Source: an uncultured Clostridia bacterium (GTDB lineage: Bacteria; Bacillota; Clostridia; Oscillospirales; Oscillospiraceae). From it: DNA of 64,000 nt. Made by a program: the position numbers and the translations under genes. Location: positions 109,226 to 173,225 of the forward strand of contig CAMVTO010000002.1 of assembly GCA_947170435.1 (NCBI GenBank), given 5' to 3'. Under the pieces are notes generated by a model that made no database searches, was not told where the DNA came from, and saw nothing but the letters and a program-made list of their open reading frames with translations. Positions 1 to 8,591 of this stretch are shown in pieces (position 1 is the first letter of the stretch; each line of letters starts with the position of its first letter).

Positions 1-39
1 CCTGACCTCGCGGGCTCGGGCAACAGCGCAAGCAAGTAA
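1..39 (+). CDS. possible 3' end of an upstream gene (partial)
   Basis: Read in frame 1, the first 13 codons run open and end in TAA at 37-39. The 12 residues have no recognisable motif. A gene ending here would lie 45 bp upstream of the next start, which fits tight packing. It could equally be non-coding, so no product is proposed. Confidence 0.25.
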   Translation, partial: PDLAGSGNSASK

Positions 40-84
40 AACAGAACACCGCAAAACCGGATCGGAACAGAAAGGAGAAGTACC

Positions 85-1011
85 ATGCGTGTGATCGACA
101 TTGAAGACATCACCGAGGCGATGGAGGATCAAACGGCGTTTGTGCTGCGCTGCGAGGAAGAGTATCGCGACAAGATCAGCGCGGCCGCGGCGAAGATTCT
201 GCGCAATCGTGAAAGCAAGCCCATTGTCTGCCTGACCGGCCCCTCCGGCTCCGGCAAGACAACCTCAGCCATGCGGCTGAAAATGTATATCGAAAACCTC
301 GGTGTGCCCGTCGGGCTTGTGAGCATGGATAACTTCTTCCTGCCGCTGGATAAGCGCCCGCCCGAGGCGAGCGACTGGGAGTCGCCTTACTGCGTGGATC
401 GTCAGGGCCTGGCGGACTGCATCCTGCGCCTTGCCAATGGCGAGGACGTGGAAGCTCCGTGGTACAACTTCAAGACCGGCGACATCGGCGGCTACCGCAC
501 GCTGCACGGCAACAAGGACGGCATCATCATCGCCGAGGGCATCCACATGCTCAACCCGCTGATCCTCGACCTTTTGAAGGGCGAGTACACGGGTGTCTAT
601 GTTGCGCCGCGCACGCGCATCATCACCAACGACGACCGCATCGTTGATCCCGAAAAGCTGCGCGTCGCCCGCCGCATGATCCGCGACCTCATCGGGCGCG
701 GGCACAGCCTGCGCAGCACCATCGAGCGCGCACAGAGCGTGGATCGGGGCGAGCTGAATTACATCCAGCCCAACAAGAGCAACGCCACCATCCACATCAA
801 CACCTTCCATGAGTATGAGCCCTGCATCCTCTCGAAGTACCTGCACGATATTCCAGAGTTCCGTGAGCAGCTGGACGACGCGTTCATTGAGCAGCACGGT
901 CTGACCGATCTGATGAAGGTCATCAAGTCCGTCCCGCCGCTGACCACGCCCTATGTGCCGAAGAACTCGCTTGTGCGTGAGTTTATCGGCGGCAGCATCT
1001 TCGAGTACTGA
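85..1011 (+). CDS. uridine-kinase-like P-loop kinase
   Basis: A 308-residue P-loop kinase of the uridine kinase/phosphoribulokinase superfamily. Walker A reads GPSGSGKTT around residues 52-60, and the segment DNFFLPL that follows resembles the substrate region of uridine kinases. Such enzymes phosphorylate nucleosides or related sugars in the cytosol with ATP or GTP. A roughly 45-residue N-terminal extension precedes the kinase core, so this is the long paralogue type and not the classic ~210-residue Udk. AAAGGAG at 71-77 supports the ATG at 85. The nucleoside-type ABC importer at 2.3-7.3 kb makes a salvage role attractive, but the genes are separated by promoters. The superfamily is clear and the substrate is unknown. 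Confidence 0.8.
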   Translation: MRVIDIEDITEAMEDQTAFVLRCEEEYRDKISAAAAKILRNRESKPIVCLTGPSGSGKTTSAMRLKMYIENLGVPVGLVSMDNFFLPLDKRPPEASDWESPYCVDRQGLADCILRLANGEDVEAPWYNFKTGDIGGYRTLHGNKDGIIIAEGIHMLNPLILDLLKGEYTGVYVAPRTRIITNDDRIVDPEKLRVARRMIRDLIGRGHSLRSTIERAQSVDRGELNYIQPNKSNATIHINTFHEYEPCILSKYLHDIPEFREQLDDAFIEQHGLTDLMKVIKSVPPLTTPYVPKNSLVREFIGGSIFEY

Positions 1012-1018
1012 TTGCGGC

Positions 1019-1047
1019 TTGACAAAAAAGGAACAGGCAAGTATATT
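1019..1047 (+). promoter_or_regulatory. sigma-A promoter for the PfoR-like gene
   Basis: TTGACA at 1019-1024, a 17-bp spacer, then TATATT at 1042-1047: a near-consensus vegetative promoter in the gap after the kinase gene. The predicted start of transcription falls inside the dyad that follows. Confidence 0.7.
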
Positions 1048-1079
1048 GTGGTTCGCGGACGAAACCGTCCGCGAACCAC
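1048..1079. promoter_or_regulatory. perfect 14-bp inverted repeat over the transcription start (operator or terminator)
   Basis: Arms GTGGTTCGCGGACG and its exact complement surround a 4-base AAAC loop. The repeat starts directly after the -10 box, so it covers the expected transcription start. A T-rich stretch (TTCTTTGTT) follows, so the RNA could also act as a terminator for the upstream kinase gene. A repressor site, an RNA hairpin or both are possible. Confidence 0.6.
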
Positions 1080-1118
1080 TTCTTTGTTATCATGATCGAA
1101 AGAAAAGCAGGTGTTCTC

Positions 1119-2192
1119 ATGACTGATGTGAAAGCCTTCCTTAAGCGCAAAAACATTGAGTTTTCCGCCAAGCGCTACGGCATCGACGCCCTCGGCGCGA
1201 TGGCGCAGGGCTTGTTTTGCTCGCTGCTCATCGGCACCATCATCCGCACGCTGGGCGTTCAGCTGCACGCGCCGTTCCTCACCGACATCGGCACGTACGC
1301 AATGGCGGTCTCGGGGCCGGCGATGGCGGTCGCCATCGGCTACGCGCTGCAAGCGCCGCCGATGGTGCTGTTTTCGCTGGCTGCGGTGGGCTGGGCGGCG
1401 AACGCCGAGGGCGGCGCCGGCGGCCCGTTGGCGGTGCTCATCATCGCGATCGTCGCCGCCGAGTTCGGCAAGGCGGTGAGCAAGGAGACCAAGGTCGATA
1501 TCCTCGTGACCCCCGCGGTGACGATCCTCGTGGGCGTTGCGCTGGCGAAGTGGATCGCGCCGCCCATCGGCGCGGCGGCAGGGGAGTTCGGCGTGCTGAT
1601 CGACTCCGCCACGAAGCTCCAGCCCTTCTGGATGGGCATTGCGGTGTCGGTGCTCGTCGGCATCGCGCTGACGCTGCCGATCTCGTCCGCGGCGATCTGC
1701 TCCGTGCTGCAAATGACGGGACTTGCCGGCGGCGCGGCCGTGGCGGGCTGCTGTGCGCAGATGGTGGGCTTCGCGGTCATGAGCTTCCGCGAGAACAAGT
1801 GGGGCGGGCTGGTGTCACAGGGCCTCGGCACGTCGATGCTCCAGATGCCGAACATCGTCCGCAACCCCCGTGTCTGGATCGCGCCGATCGTCACCAGCGC
1901 CATTACCGGCCCTGTCGCCACCTGTGTATTTGGTCTTGAGATGAACGGTGCGCCCATCAACTCCGGCATGGGCACTTGCGGACTCTGCGGCCCGATCGGC
2001 GTGTGGACGGGCTGGCTCGCGCCGAGCGAAGAGGCGCTTGCCAAGGGCGCGGCAGCGATTGCGCCCTCGGGCTTTGACTGGCTGGGCTTGCTGCTTGTCA
2101 GCGTTGTGCTGCCCGCGGTGCTCTGTCCGCTTGTCAACGCGCTGTGCCGCAAATTGGGATGGGTGAAGGACGGAGACCTGACGCTTTCCTGA
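1119..2192 (+). CDS. PfoR-like PTS EIIC-type membrane protein
   Basis: A polytopic membrane protein of 357 residues resembling the PTS_EIIC_2 family, which includes the PfoR proteins. About nine hydrophobic segments alternate with glycine- and alanine-rich loops. The C-terminal part carries conserved-looking GMGTCGLCGPIGVW. No EIIA or EIIB domain is fused and no partner lies nearby, so sugar transport by a PTS is not demonstrated; homologues are often annotated as putative regulators. The ATG at 1119 (protein starting MTDVKAF) is preferred over the ATG at 1092, which lies only about 35 bp past the inverted repeat and lacks a ribosome binding site. It has its own promoter at 1019-1047. Confidence 0.75.
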   Translation: MTDVKAFLKRKNIEFSAKRYGIDALGAMAQGLFCSLLIGTIIRTLGVQLHAPFLTDIGTYAMAVSGPAMAVAIGYALQAPPMVLFSLAAVGWAANAEGGAGGPLAVLIIAIVAAEFGKAVSKETKVDILVTPAVTILVGVALAKWIAPPIGAAAGEFGVLIDSATKLQPFWMGIAVSVLVGIALTLPISSAAICSVLQMTGLAGGAAVAGCCAQMVGFAVMSFRENKWGGLVSQGLGTSMLQMPNIVRNPRVWIAPIVTSAITGPVATCVFGLEMNGAPINSGMGTCGLCGPIGVWTGWLAPSEEALAKGAAAIAPSGFDWLGLLLVSVVLPAVLCPLVNALCRKLGWVKDGDLTLS

Positions 2193-2240
2193 CTAAAATT
2201 TGTTAAAATTGCATAATTTGTGCAAAAACGGATATCACGC

Positions 2241-2269
2241 TTGAAACTACAGACACAATCTGATATACT
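2241..2269 (+). promoter_or_regulatory. sigma-A promoter of the BMP lipoprotein gene
   Basis: TTGAAA at 2241-2246, a 17-bp spacer and TATACT at 2264-2269, about 48 bp before the start codon. No purine riboswitch-like fold is evident in the short leader. Confidence 0.65.
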
Positions 2270-2316
2270 TCGATATGGACTATTGTCCAAAATAAACTGT
2301 AAGGAAGGTAATTGAC

Positions 2317-3513
2317 ATGAAGAAGTTTCTTGCGGTCATCCTCGCGATGACCATGGTCATGGCCCTCGTCGCCTGCGGCGGTAACAGCAGCAGCGACAAC
2401 GGCGGCTCCACCGCTGCTCCGGCCGAGACCACCACCCAGCCGGCCGATTCCGGCAGCACCGACGCCGCTCCCGCCGCTGAGGGCATCCGTGTCGCGATGG
2501 TCACCGACTATGGCGACATCACCGACCAGTCCTTCAACCAGACCACCTATGAGGCGTGCAAGGCTTGGTCCGAGGCCAACGGCGCGGACTTCACCTACTT
2601 CAAGCCCGCTTCCGACTCTGACGACGACCGTGTCGCCATGATCGAGAAGGCCATCGACGAGGGTTACGGCGTCATCGTGATGCCCGGCTACGCGTTCGCG
2701 CCGGCCATCGCTGCCACCGCTCCCGAGTACAGCGACGTCATCTTCATCGGCCTCGACGTCTCCGAGTACGACCTCACCTCCGCCGGCTTGACCGAGCTGC
2801 CCGAGAACCTCTACTGCGCGGTTTATCAGGAAGAGCTCTGCGGCTACATGGCGGGCTACGCTGCTGTGAAGATGGGCTACAGCAAGCTCGGCTTCCTCGG
2901 CGGCATGGCGGTTCCCGCTGTCGTCCGTTACGGCTACGGCTTCGTGCAGGGCGCTGACGCCGCTGCGGCTGCCGACGGCAAGACCGACGTTACCCTGAAG
3001 TATGCCTACGGCAACCAGTTCTACGGCGACGGCGACATCACCGCCGCGATGGACACCTGGTATGCGGACGGCACCGAGGTCGTGTTCGCCTGCGGCGGCG
3101 GTATCTTCACCTCCGCGGCTGAGGCGGCTGCCAAGGTGGGCGGCAAGGTCATCGGCGTTGACGTCGACCAGGCCGGTATCATCGACGGCGCTTACGGCGC
3201 GGGCATGACGGTCACCTCCGCCATGAAGGGCCTCGCCGCCACCGTCAACAGCCTGCTGACCGCTGTCAACAACGACAGCTTCGCCGGCGGCATCGTGGAC
3301 AACCTCGGTCTCGTCTCCGCCAACCCGGAGGAGAACTACGTCCAGCTCCCGATGGGCAGCACCCAGTGGAGCGACAGCTTCTCCCAGGCTGACTACACCG
3401 CCCTCGTCGGCGATATGTTCAGCGGCAAGATCACTGTTTCCAACGACATCACCAAGACCGCTGCCGACATGGCGACCACCATTGCTGTGTCCGACCTCGG
3501 CAACCTCAAGTAA
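2317..3513 (+). CDS. BMP-family substrate-binding lipoprotein (nucleoside ABC importer)
   Basis: A 398-residue extracellular binding protein of the BMP/PnrA family, which captures nucleosides for an ABC importer. A lipoprotein signal peptide spans residues 1-19 (MKKFLAVILAMTMVMALVAC), with the lipid-modified Cys at position 20. A Ser/Thr/Ala/Pro-rich linker of about 35 residues follows and then the binding fold (IRVAMVTDYGDITDQSFNQ). AAGGAAGG at 2301-2308 sets the start. An intrinsic terminator and a second promoter separate it from the ATPase gene, an arrangement that lets the binding protein be made in excess. Purine or pyrimidine nucleosides are the likely ligands by family; the exact ligand is not readable. 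Confidence 0.9.
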   Translation: MKKFLAVILAMTMVMALVACGGNSSSDNGGSTAAPAETTTQPADSGSTDAAPAAEGIRVAMVTDYGDITDQSFNQTTYEACKAWSEANGADFTYFKPASDSDDDRVAMIEKAIDEGYGVIVMPGYAFAPAIAATAPEYSDVIFIGLDVSEYDLTSAGLTELPENLYCAVYQEELCGYMAGYAAVKMGYSKLGFLGGMAVPAVVRYGYGFVQGADAAAAADGKTDVTLKYAYGNQFYGDGDITAAMDTWYADGTEVVFACGGGIFTSAAEAAAKVGGKVIGVDVDQAGIIDGAYGAGMTVTSAMKGLAATVNSLLTAVNNDSFAGGIVDNLGLVSANPEENYVQLPMGSTQWSDSFSQADYTALVGDMFSGKITVSNDITKTAADMATTIAVSDLGNLK

Positions 3514-3529
3514 ATCTCTTGCAAACGCG

Positions 3530-3559
3530 AAAGACGCGGCTTTCGGGCCGCGTCTTTTT
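3530..3559 (+). terminator. intrinsic terminator after the binding-protein gene
   Basis: AAAGACGCGGC pairs with its complement at 3547-3557 around a 6-base loop and is followed by a T run. It sits between the lipoprotein gene and the other importer genes and probably attenuates transcription between them. Confidence 0.8.
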
Positions 3560-3608
3560 GTGCTTTTGTATATTTCAACAAAAAGTGAGGGCGGCTCACA
3601 AGTTTTCT

Positions 3609-3637
3609 TTGCATTGTTGGTCAAAGCGTTATATAAT
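3609..3637 (+). promoter_or_regulatory. promoter of the importer ATPase/permease genes
   Basis: TTGCAT at 3609-3614, a 17-bp spacer and TATAAT at 3632-3637, placed after the terminator and 66 bp upstream of the ATPase start. Confidence 0.6.
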
Positions 3638-3703
3638 AAAACACAGCAATCGTATCCTTTGGACACCGGCGGAACGCCGTAAACAGAAAAGGAGGGGGTC
3701 AAC

Positions 3704-5245
3704 TTGGAAACGCCGTACGCGATTGAGATGCTGAACATCACCAAACGGTTCCCCGGCATCATCGCCAACGACAACATCACGCTTCAACTCAAGCGCGGTG
3801 AGATCCACGCGCTGCTCGGCGAGAACGGCGCAGGAAAGTCCACGCTGATGAGCGTGCTGTTCGGCCTGTATCAGGCGGAAGAGGGCGTCATCAAGAAGGA
3901 TGGTAAGGAAGTTCATATCAAGGACCCGAACGACGCCAACGCGCTGGGCATCGGCATGGTGCACCAACACTTCAAGCTGGTGGAGTGCTTCAGCGTCCTC
4001 GACAACATCATCCTCGGCGTGGAGCCCACGAACAAGATGGGCTTTTTGCAGAAGGAAGAGGCGCGCAAGAAGGTCGTTGCCCTGTCCGACAAGTACGGCC
4101 TGCAGGTCGACCCGGACGCGCTGATCGAGGACATCACCGTCGGTATGCAGCAGCGTACCGAGATCCTCAAGATGCTCTACCGTGACAATGAAATCCTGAT
4201 TTTCGACGAGCCGACCGCAGTGCTGACGCCGCAGGAGATCAGCGAGCTGATGAAGATCATGAAGAACCTCGCCGCCGAGGGCAAGAGCATCCTCTTCATC
4301 TCCCATAAGCTGGCGGAGATCATGGAGGTGGCCGACCGCTGCTCCGTGCTGCGCAAGGGCAAGTACATCGGCACCGTCGAGACGAAGAATTCCTCGCCGG
4401 AGGAGCTTTCCGCCATGATGGTCGGCCGCAACGTCAACTTCCATGTGGACAAGAAGCCTGCGCAGATCGGCGACGTGGTGCTGAACATCGAGCATATGTC
4501 CGTCGCCTCCAAGACGCATAAGAAGGACGCCGTCCACGATGTTTCCCTCAAGGTGCGCCGCGGCGAGATCGTCTGCATCGCGGGCATCGACGGCAACGGT
4601 CAGAGCGAGTTTGTCTATGGCCTCACGGGCCTTGAGCCGCTGCGCGAGGGTAAGATCGAGCTGGCGGGGCGCGACATTACCAACGCCTCGATCCGCGACC
4701 GCAGCACCCACGGCATGAGCCACATCCCGGAGGATCGTCACAAGCACGGTCTGGTGCTGGACTATACGCTGGAGGACAACTTTGTTTTGCAGCGCTACTT
4801 TGAGCCGGAATTTACCAACGGCGCGGGCTTCCTCCGCCGCGATAACATCCGCAAGTACGCCGAGCGGCTGATCAACGACTACGACGTGCGCTCCGGTCAG
4901 GGGCCCATCACCCGCGCCCGCGCGATGTCCGGCGGCAACCAGCAGAAGGCGATCATCGCCCGCGAGATCGACAAGGACCCCGATTTGCTGGTGGCGGTGC
5001 AGCCGACGCGCGGCCTCGACGTCGGCGCGATCGAGTTTGTTCATAAAAAGCTGGTGGAGCAGCGCGACGCCGGCAAGGCGGTGCTGCTGATCTCCCTGGA
5101 GTTGGACGAGGTCATGGACGTGCCCGACCGTATCCTCGTGATGTACGAGGGCGAGATCGTCGGCGAGCTTGACCCGAAGACGACTACGCAGGAAGAGCTC
5201 GGCCTTTACATGGCGGGCGCGAAGAGAGACGAGGTGAAGGCATGA
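3704..5245 (+). CDS. ABC importer ATP-binding protein (NupO/YufO type, two nucleotide-binding domains)
   Basis: A 513-residue ATPase with two ABC domains, the normal architecture for nucleoside and sugar importers of this class. The first domain has Walker A GENGAGKST near residue 40 and Walker B ILIFDEPTAVLT near 166. The second domain begins near residue 260 with a degenerate P-loop (GIDGNGQSE) but keeps the signature MSGGNQQK. It powers uptake of the ligand bound by the lipoprotein upstream. The start is TTG at 3704, chosen for the strong GGAGGGGG at 3691-3698. Its stop overlaps the next start by 4 bp (ATGA), indicating translational coupling. Confidence 0.9.
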   Translation: METPYAIEMLNITKRFPGIIANDNITLQLKRGEIHALLGENGAGKSTLMSVLFGLYQAEEGVIKKDGKEVHIKDPNDANALGIGMVHQHFKLVECFSVLDNIILGVEPTNKMGFLQKEEARKKVVALSDKYGLQVDPDALIEDITVGMQQRTEILKMLYRDNEILIFDEPTAVLTPQEISELMKIMKNLAAEGKSILFISHKLAEIMEVADRCSVLRKGKYIGTVETKNSSPEELSAMMVGRNVNFHVDKKPAQIGDVVLNIEHMSVASKTHKKDAVHDVSLKVRRGEIVCIAGIDGNGQSEFVYGLTGLEPLREGKIELAGRDITNASIRDRSTHGMSHIPEDRHKHGLVLDYTLEDNFVLQRYFEPEFTNGAGFLRRDNIRKYAERLINDYDVRSGQGPITRARAMSGGNQQKAIIAREIDKDPDLLVAVQPTRGLDVGAIEFVHKKLVEQRDAGKAVLLISLELDEVMDVPDRILVMYEGEIVGELDPKTTTQEELGLYMAGAKRDEVKA

Positions 5246-6357
5246 AGAACATTCTCAAAAGCAACGCCGTCCAGTCGCTGATCGCGTCGCTGCTGTGTAT
5301 CGTGCTCGGCTTGCTGCTCGGCTATATCGTGCTTCTGTTCATCAATCCCTCCGGTGCGTGGGAGGCGATCATGGCGGTCGTCAAGAACTTCTGGAACTAT
5401 TCCCGCGCCAACTTGCAGGCGAAAAACTTCGGCAATACGCTGGTCAAAACCGCGCCGCTGCTGATGTGCGCGCTGAGCGTGCTGTTCGCCTACAAGGTGG
5501 GTCTGTTCAACATCGGCGCCGCCGGTCAGTACGTCGTCGGTTCCTGCGCCTGCCTGTACGCGGCGCTCGCGTGGCACTGGGGCTGGCTGGGCTGCCTGCT
5601 CTTCGCGCTGGTGCTCGGCGGACTGTACGGCGCGTTGGTGGGCCTGCTCAAGGCATACTGCAATGTCAATGAGGTTATCTCTGGCATCATGCTCAACTGG
5701 ATTGGCCTCTATACGACAAACATGCTGCTCTCGCGCGTGAAGGAGTCCACGAGCCCCTACACGCTCCACCTCAAGTCCGACGCCCCGCAGGCGATGCTGC
5801 CGACCGCGGGCCTCGGCGCGATGTTCAACAACAACTCCAACGTGACCATCGCGATTCCGCTGTCCATCCTTATCGCGATCGCCATCATGGTCATTCTCGA
5901 TAAGACCAAGCTGGGCTATGAGCTGCGGGCGACGGGCAACAACAAGAACGCGGCAAAGTACGCCGGCATGGCGGAGAAGCGTAACATCATCCTCACGCTG
6001 GTGATCTCCGGTGCGCTGGCGGCGCTGGGCGGCGCGTTCCTGTACCTCACCGACTTTGAGCAGTGGTCAGTGACCCAGTCCTCTGTGCCGGGCATGGGCT
6101 TCAACGGCATCGCCGCGGCGTTCCTCGGCGGTCTGAACCCCATTGGCACCATTTTCGCTTCCTACTTCATTCAGCACATCACCGTCGGCGGCGCGTATGT
6201 GGACAAGACCATGTACTCGTCTCAGATCTCCGACCTGATCTCGTCCCTCATCATCTATCTGTGCGGCTTCGTGCTCTTCATCAAGTACGCCATCAACATG
6301 GGCATCGCCAGGCATGAGGAAAAGCAGATCATGAAAGAGAAAGGGGGCGCGAAGTAA
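5242..6357 (+). CDS. ABC importer permease (NupP/YufP type)
   Basis: A 371-residue BPD_transp_2-family permease with about nine to ten hydrophobic segments. The region around residues 140-160 (NEVISGIMLNWIGLY) and the motif LGYELRATGNNKNAAKYAGM are typical of BMP-type nucleoside importers. It forms the transmembrane channel with the next gene product. It overlaps the ATPase stop by 4 bp and the next gene by 1 bp (TAATG), so the three form one translationally coupled unit. Confidence 0.9.
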   Translation: MKNILKSNAVQSLIASLLCIVLGLLLGYIVLLFINPSGAWEAIMAVVKNFWNYSRANLQAKNFGNTLVKTAPLLMCALSVLFAYKVGLFNIGAAGQYVVGSCACLYAALAWHWGWLGCLLFALVLGGLYGALVGLLKAYCNVNEVISGIMLNWIGLYTTNMLLSRVKESTSPYTLHLKSDAPQAMLPTAGLGAMFNNNSNVTIAIPLSILIAIAIMVILDKTKLGYELRATGNNKNAAKYAGMAEKRNIILTLVISGALAALGGAFLYLTDFEQWSVTQSSVPGMGFNGIAAAFLGGLNPIGTIFASYFIQHITVGGAYVDKTMYSSQISDLISSLIIYLCGFVLFIKYAINMGIARHEEKQIMKEKGGAK

Positions 6358-7298
6358 TGCTGCTTCTGATCCAATACACCCTGATTTTTGCTTCCGTGCT
6401 GGTGTTGGTCGCGCTGGGCGGCTGCTTCTCCGAGCACTCCGGCGTCATCAACCTCGGCCTTGAGGGCATCATGGTCATCGGCGCCCTCGGCGGCGCGCTG
6501 ATGATGCGCTATATGCCCGGTTCCCTGGCGGCGTTTCCGCTGATCCTCTGTGTGCTGCTGGGCGCAATCGCCTTCGGCGTGGCGTACTCCGCGCTCCTCG
6601 GCGTGGCGTGCATCAACTTCAAGGCGGACCAGACCATCGTCGGCACCGCGCTGAACATGCTCGGCGTCGCGGCGGCGACGGTGTTCGTCAAGGCGATCAA
6701 CACCAAGGCGAACCCGGACGACGTGTCCTCTACCATCCAGTATGTCGACGCGAAGAAGAAGTTTCTCGTGAACATCGGCTCCTTTGAGTTCAACTGGTTC
6801 ATGGTCATCGCGGTCATCATGCTGGTCATCGCCTATGTGGTGCTGTACAAGACCAAGTTCGGCCTGCGCCTCATGGCGTGCGGCGAGCATCCGCAGGCGG
6901 CGGACAGCGTTGGCATCAACGTGCTGAAGATGCGCTGGGCTGGCGTGCTGATCTCCGGCGTCTATGGCGGTCTCGGCGGTATTTGCTACATTCTTGCGGG
7001 CGTTTCCGAGTGGAAGTTTGAAAACGGCGTCGCCGGCTTCGGCTTCCTCGCCCTGGCGGTCATGATCTTCGGCCAGTGGCGTCCGACGCGCATTGCGCTT
7101 GCCGCGCTGCTCTTTGGCGCGTTCCGCGCACTCTCGAACGTGTACTTCGGCTTCCCGGCGCTCATGGCGCTGAACATCCCCGGCTCGGTGTACAACATGC
7201 TGCCGTACATCATCTCCCTGATCGTGCTGGCGTTCACGTCCAAGAGCTCCCGCGCGCCGAAGGCGGAGGGCATCCCCTACGATAAGGGACAAAGATAA
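6357..7298 (+). CDS. ABC importer permease (NupQ/YufQ type)
   Basis: The second permease, 313 residues, with the family motif SGVINLGLEGIMVIGAL near the N-terminus and the cytoplasmic coupling segment FGLRLMACGEHPQAADSVGI in the middle. It pairs with the preceding permease. Its TAA at 7296-7298 abuts the end of the convergent ylbJ gene with no gap and no hairpin, so opposing transcripts would overlap there. Confidence 0.9.
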   Translation: MLLLIQYTLIFASVLVLVALGGCFSEHSGVINLGLEGIMVIGALGGALMMRYMPGSLAAFPLILCVLLGAIAFGVAYSALLGVACINFKADQTIVGTALNMLGVAAATVFVKAINTKANPDDVSSTIQYVDAKKKFLVNIGSFEFNWFMVIAVIMLVIAYVVLYKTKFGLRLMACGEHPQAADSVGINVLKMRWAGVLISGVYGGLGGICYILAGVSEWKFENGVAGFGFLALAVMIFGQWRPTRIALAALLFGAFRALSNVYFGFPALMALNIPGSVYNMLPYIISLIVLAFTSKSSRAPKAEGIPYDKGQR

Positions 7299-8210
7299 TC
7301 AAAATAAGATATTTGCTATCAGCATTGCAAGCGGCGCGGACAGCGCCGCTTGCGTTGCTTTTCCGAGGAAATACAGCCGCGCCGACAGACCGCTGTCTTC
7401 GAGCACGGACAGCGTCTGGGCATGAACGCTCATCCCACCCCAGGCGAGAAACACCGCACACAGTACAAAGCCGCGGCGACCGGCGGAGAGTGACAGCGCG
7501 CCGTTGGTCAGTTCGATGAATCCGATCAGCAGCGGGCTCGGCGGCAGGAGCAGCGTCACATAGCGCAGCACCACTGCAAAGATCACCACAAAGCCGCACA
7601 CGCTCCACACCGCGGCGAAGGAATCCCGCACCGCGGACGGGAACACCGTGGCAAGGCTTTGCGCCTGACCCCGGCGCGGTGGGCGCGCGGGCGAATGTTC
7701 CGCGGGTGACAGGCGGCAAAGCATGACGCCGGTCAGCACCGCGGCGGCGACGTGGACGAGGTAGAGATACAGCCCGGCCCGGGTGCTGCGCAGCACCGCC
7801 GTGCCGCAGACGCCGAGAATAAAGCCGGGACCGGCGTTATTGCAGAACGAAAGCAGCCGCTCTGCCTCGGATCTGGAGAGAGCGCCGCCGCGATACAGCT
7901 CCGCCGTTGTTCGTGCGCCCACGGGATATCCGCCCACCAGCCCCAGCGCCAGCGCGACGGCTCCCGCGCCGCTGAGGCGGAACAGCGGGCGCATGACCGG
8001 GGCAAGCGTTCGCCCGAACCCCTCGGCGGCGCCGGAGGCAACGACGAGGGAGGAGAGTACGAAGAACGGAAACAGCGATGGCAGCACCGTTTGCAAGCAC
8101 AGCGACAGTCCCTGCCGCGCGGCGTCCGACGCCTCGGCGGGCGCGGCGATCAGCGCTGCGGCAAAGCCGGCAAGCAGCACCGTGAGCAGGATATTTTTCA
8201 GCTTTTCCAA
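7299..8210 (-). CDS. ylbJ: sporulation integral membrane protein YlbJ
   Basis: A 303-residue membrane protein with nucleoside-recognition (Gate) domain motifs (LGLVGGYPVGARTTAELY, CNNAGPGFILGVCG), the hallmarks of YlbJ. YlbJ is a mother-cell sporulation membrane protein, and a role in transport across forespore membranes is suspected but not proven. The start is read as TTG at 8210 because a perfect GAGGTGAT lies 4 bases upstream. The longer reading from GTG at 8219 would use bases inside that ribosome binding site. It is divergent from yqfC, another sporulation gene, which points to shared sporulation timing. Confidence 0.88.
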   Translation of the reverse strand: MEKLKNILLTVLLAGFAAALIAAPAEASDAARQGLSLCLQTVLPSLFPFFVLSSLVVASGAAEGFGRTLAPVMRPLFRLSGAGAVALALGLVGGYPVGARTTAELYRGGALSRSEAERLLSFCNNAGPGFILGVCGTAVLRSTRAGLYLYLVHVAAAVLTGVMLCRLSPAEHSPARPPRRGQAQSLATVFPSAVRDSFAAVWSVCGFVVIFAVVLRYVTLLLPPSPLLIGFIELTNGALSLSAGRRGFVLCAVFLAWGGMSVHAQTLSVLEDSGLSARLYFLGKATQAALSAPLAMLIANILF

Positions 8211-8252
8211 GGAAATCACCTCGCAACAACTTATGCGTTGGAGGGCAAACGT

Positions 8253-8280
8253 AGGACAGGCAAGATTTGCCTGTCCTTTT
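8253..8280 (+). terminator. hairpin with T tail between ylbJ and yqfC
   Basis: AGGACAGGCAA pairs with its complement at 8267-8277 around GAT, followed by TTTT on the plus strand. It resembles an intrinsic terminator, yet no plus-strand gene precedes it within about 950 bp. It may block antisense transcripts or act as a leader element of yqfC. Confidence 0.6.
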
Positions 8281-8307
8281 CATAGGCTTTTCCGAAAGAG
8301 GTGGCTT

Positions 8308-8586
8308 ATGGACAGATATTCGCAGGGGCTTCGCACGCGCATGGCGGAGCTGTTCGACCTGCCCGCTGATCTGGTGGCGGGGCTTGCGCATACGGAGCTG
8401 CTGGGCAGCCGCCAGCTTTTTCTGGAGGGGCATGAGGGCATCCTTGCCTACAGCGACACGCAGATCGACATTTCCACCGGCGGGAGCATTGTGCGCGTGC
8501 GCGGCAGCGGCCTGGAACTGCGCAGCATGACCGACCGCGAGGTGCGCATCCGCGGGAACATCGACGCTGTAGAATTTGTGAGGTAG
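8308..8586 (+). CDS. yqfC: sporulation protein YqfC
   Basis: A 92-residue YabP/YqfC-family protein: short helical N-terminus, then beta-rich repeats (EILAYSDTQ-like segment, IDISTGGSIVRVRGSGLEL). YqfC is made in the mother cell during sporulation. The ATG at 8308 follows GAAAGAGGTGG, and the reading frame open further upstream is antisense to ylbJ and not coding. It lies 5 bp before yqfD, the conserved partner order, and the two are surely co-transcribed. Confidence 0.88.
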   Translation: MDRYSQGLRTRMAELFDLPADLVAGLAHTELLGSRQLFLEGHEGILAYSDTQIDISTGGSIVRVRGSGLELRSMTDREVRIRGNIDAVEFVR

Positions 8587-8591
8587 GACTC

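Noticed and set aside
265..897. Long open frame on the minus strand over the kinase gene
   Set aside because: It is a GC-rich shadow of the P-loop kinase with no motif or ribosome site. The same applies to other long opposite-strand frames across the window, for example at 3629-5044, 15357-16823, 28764-30635, 38227-40515 and 49977-51554.
2270..2316. Purine riboswitch before the nucleoside importer
   Set aside because: The leader is under 50 bases and shows no three-way-junction pairing.
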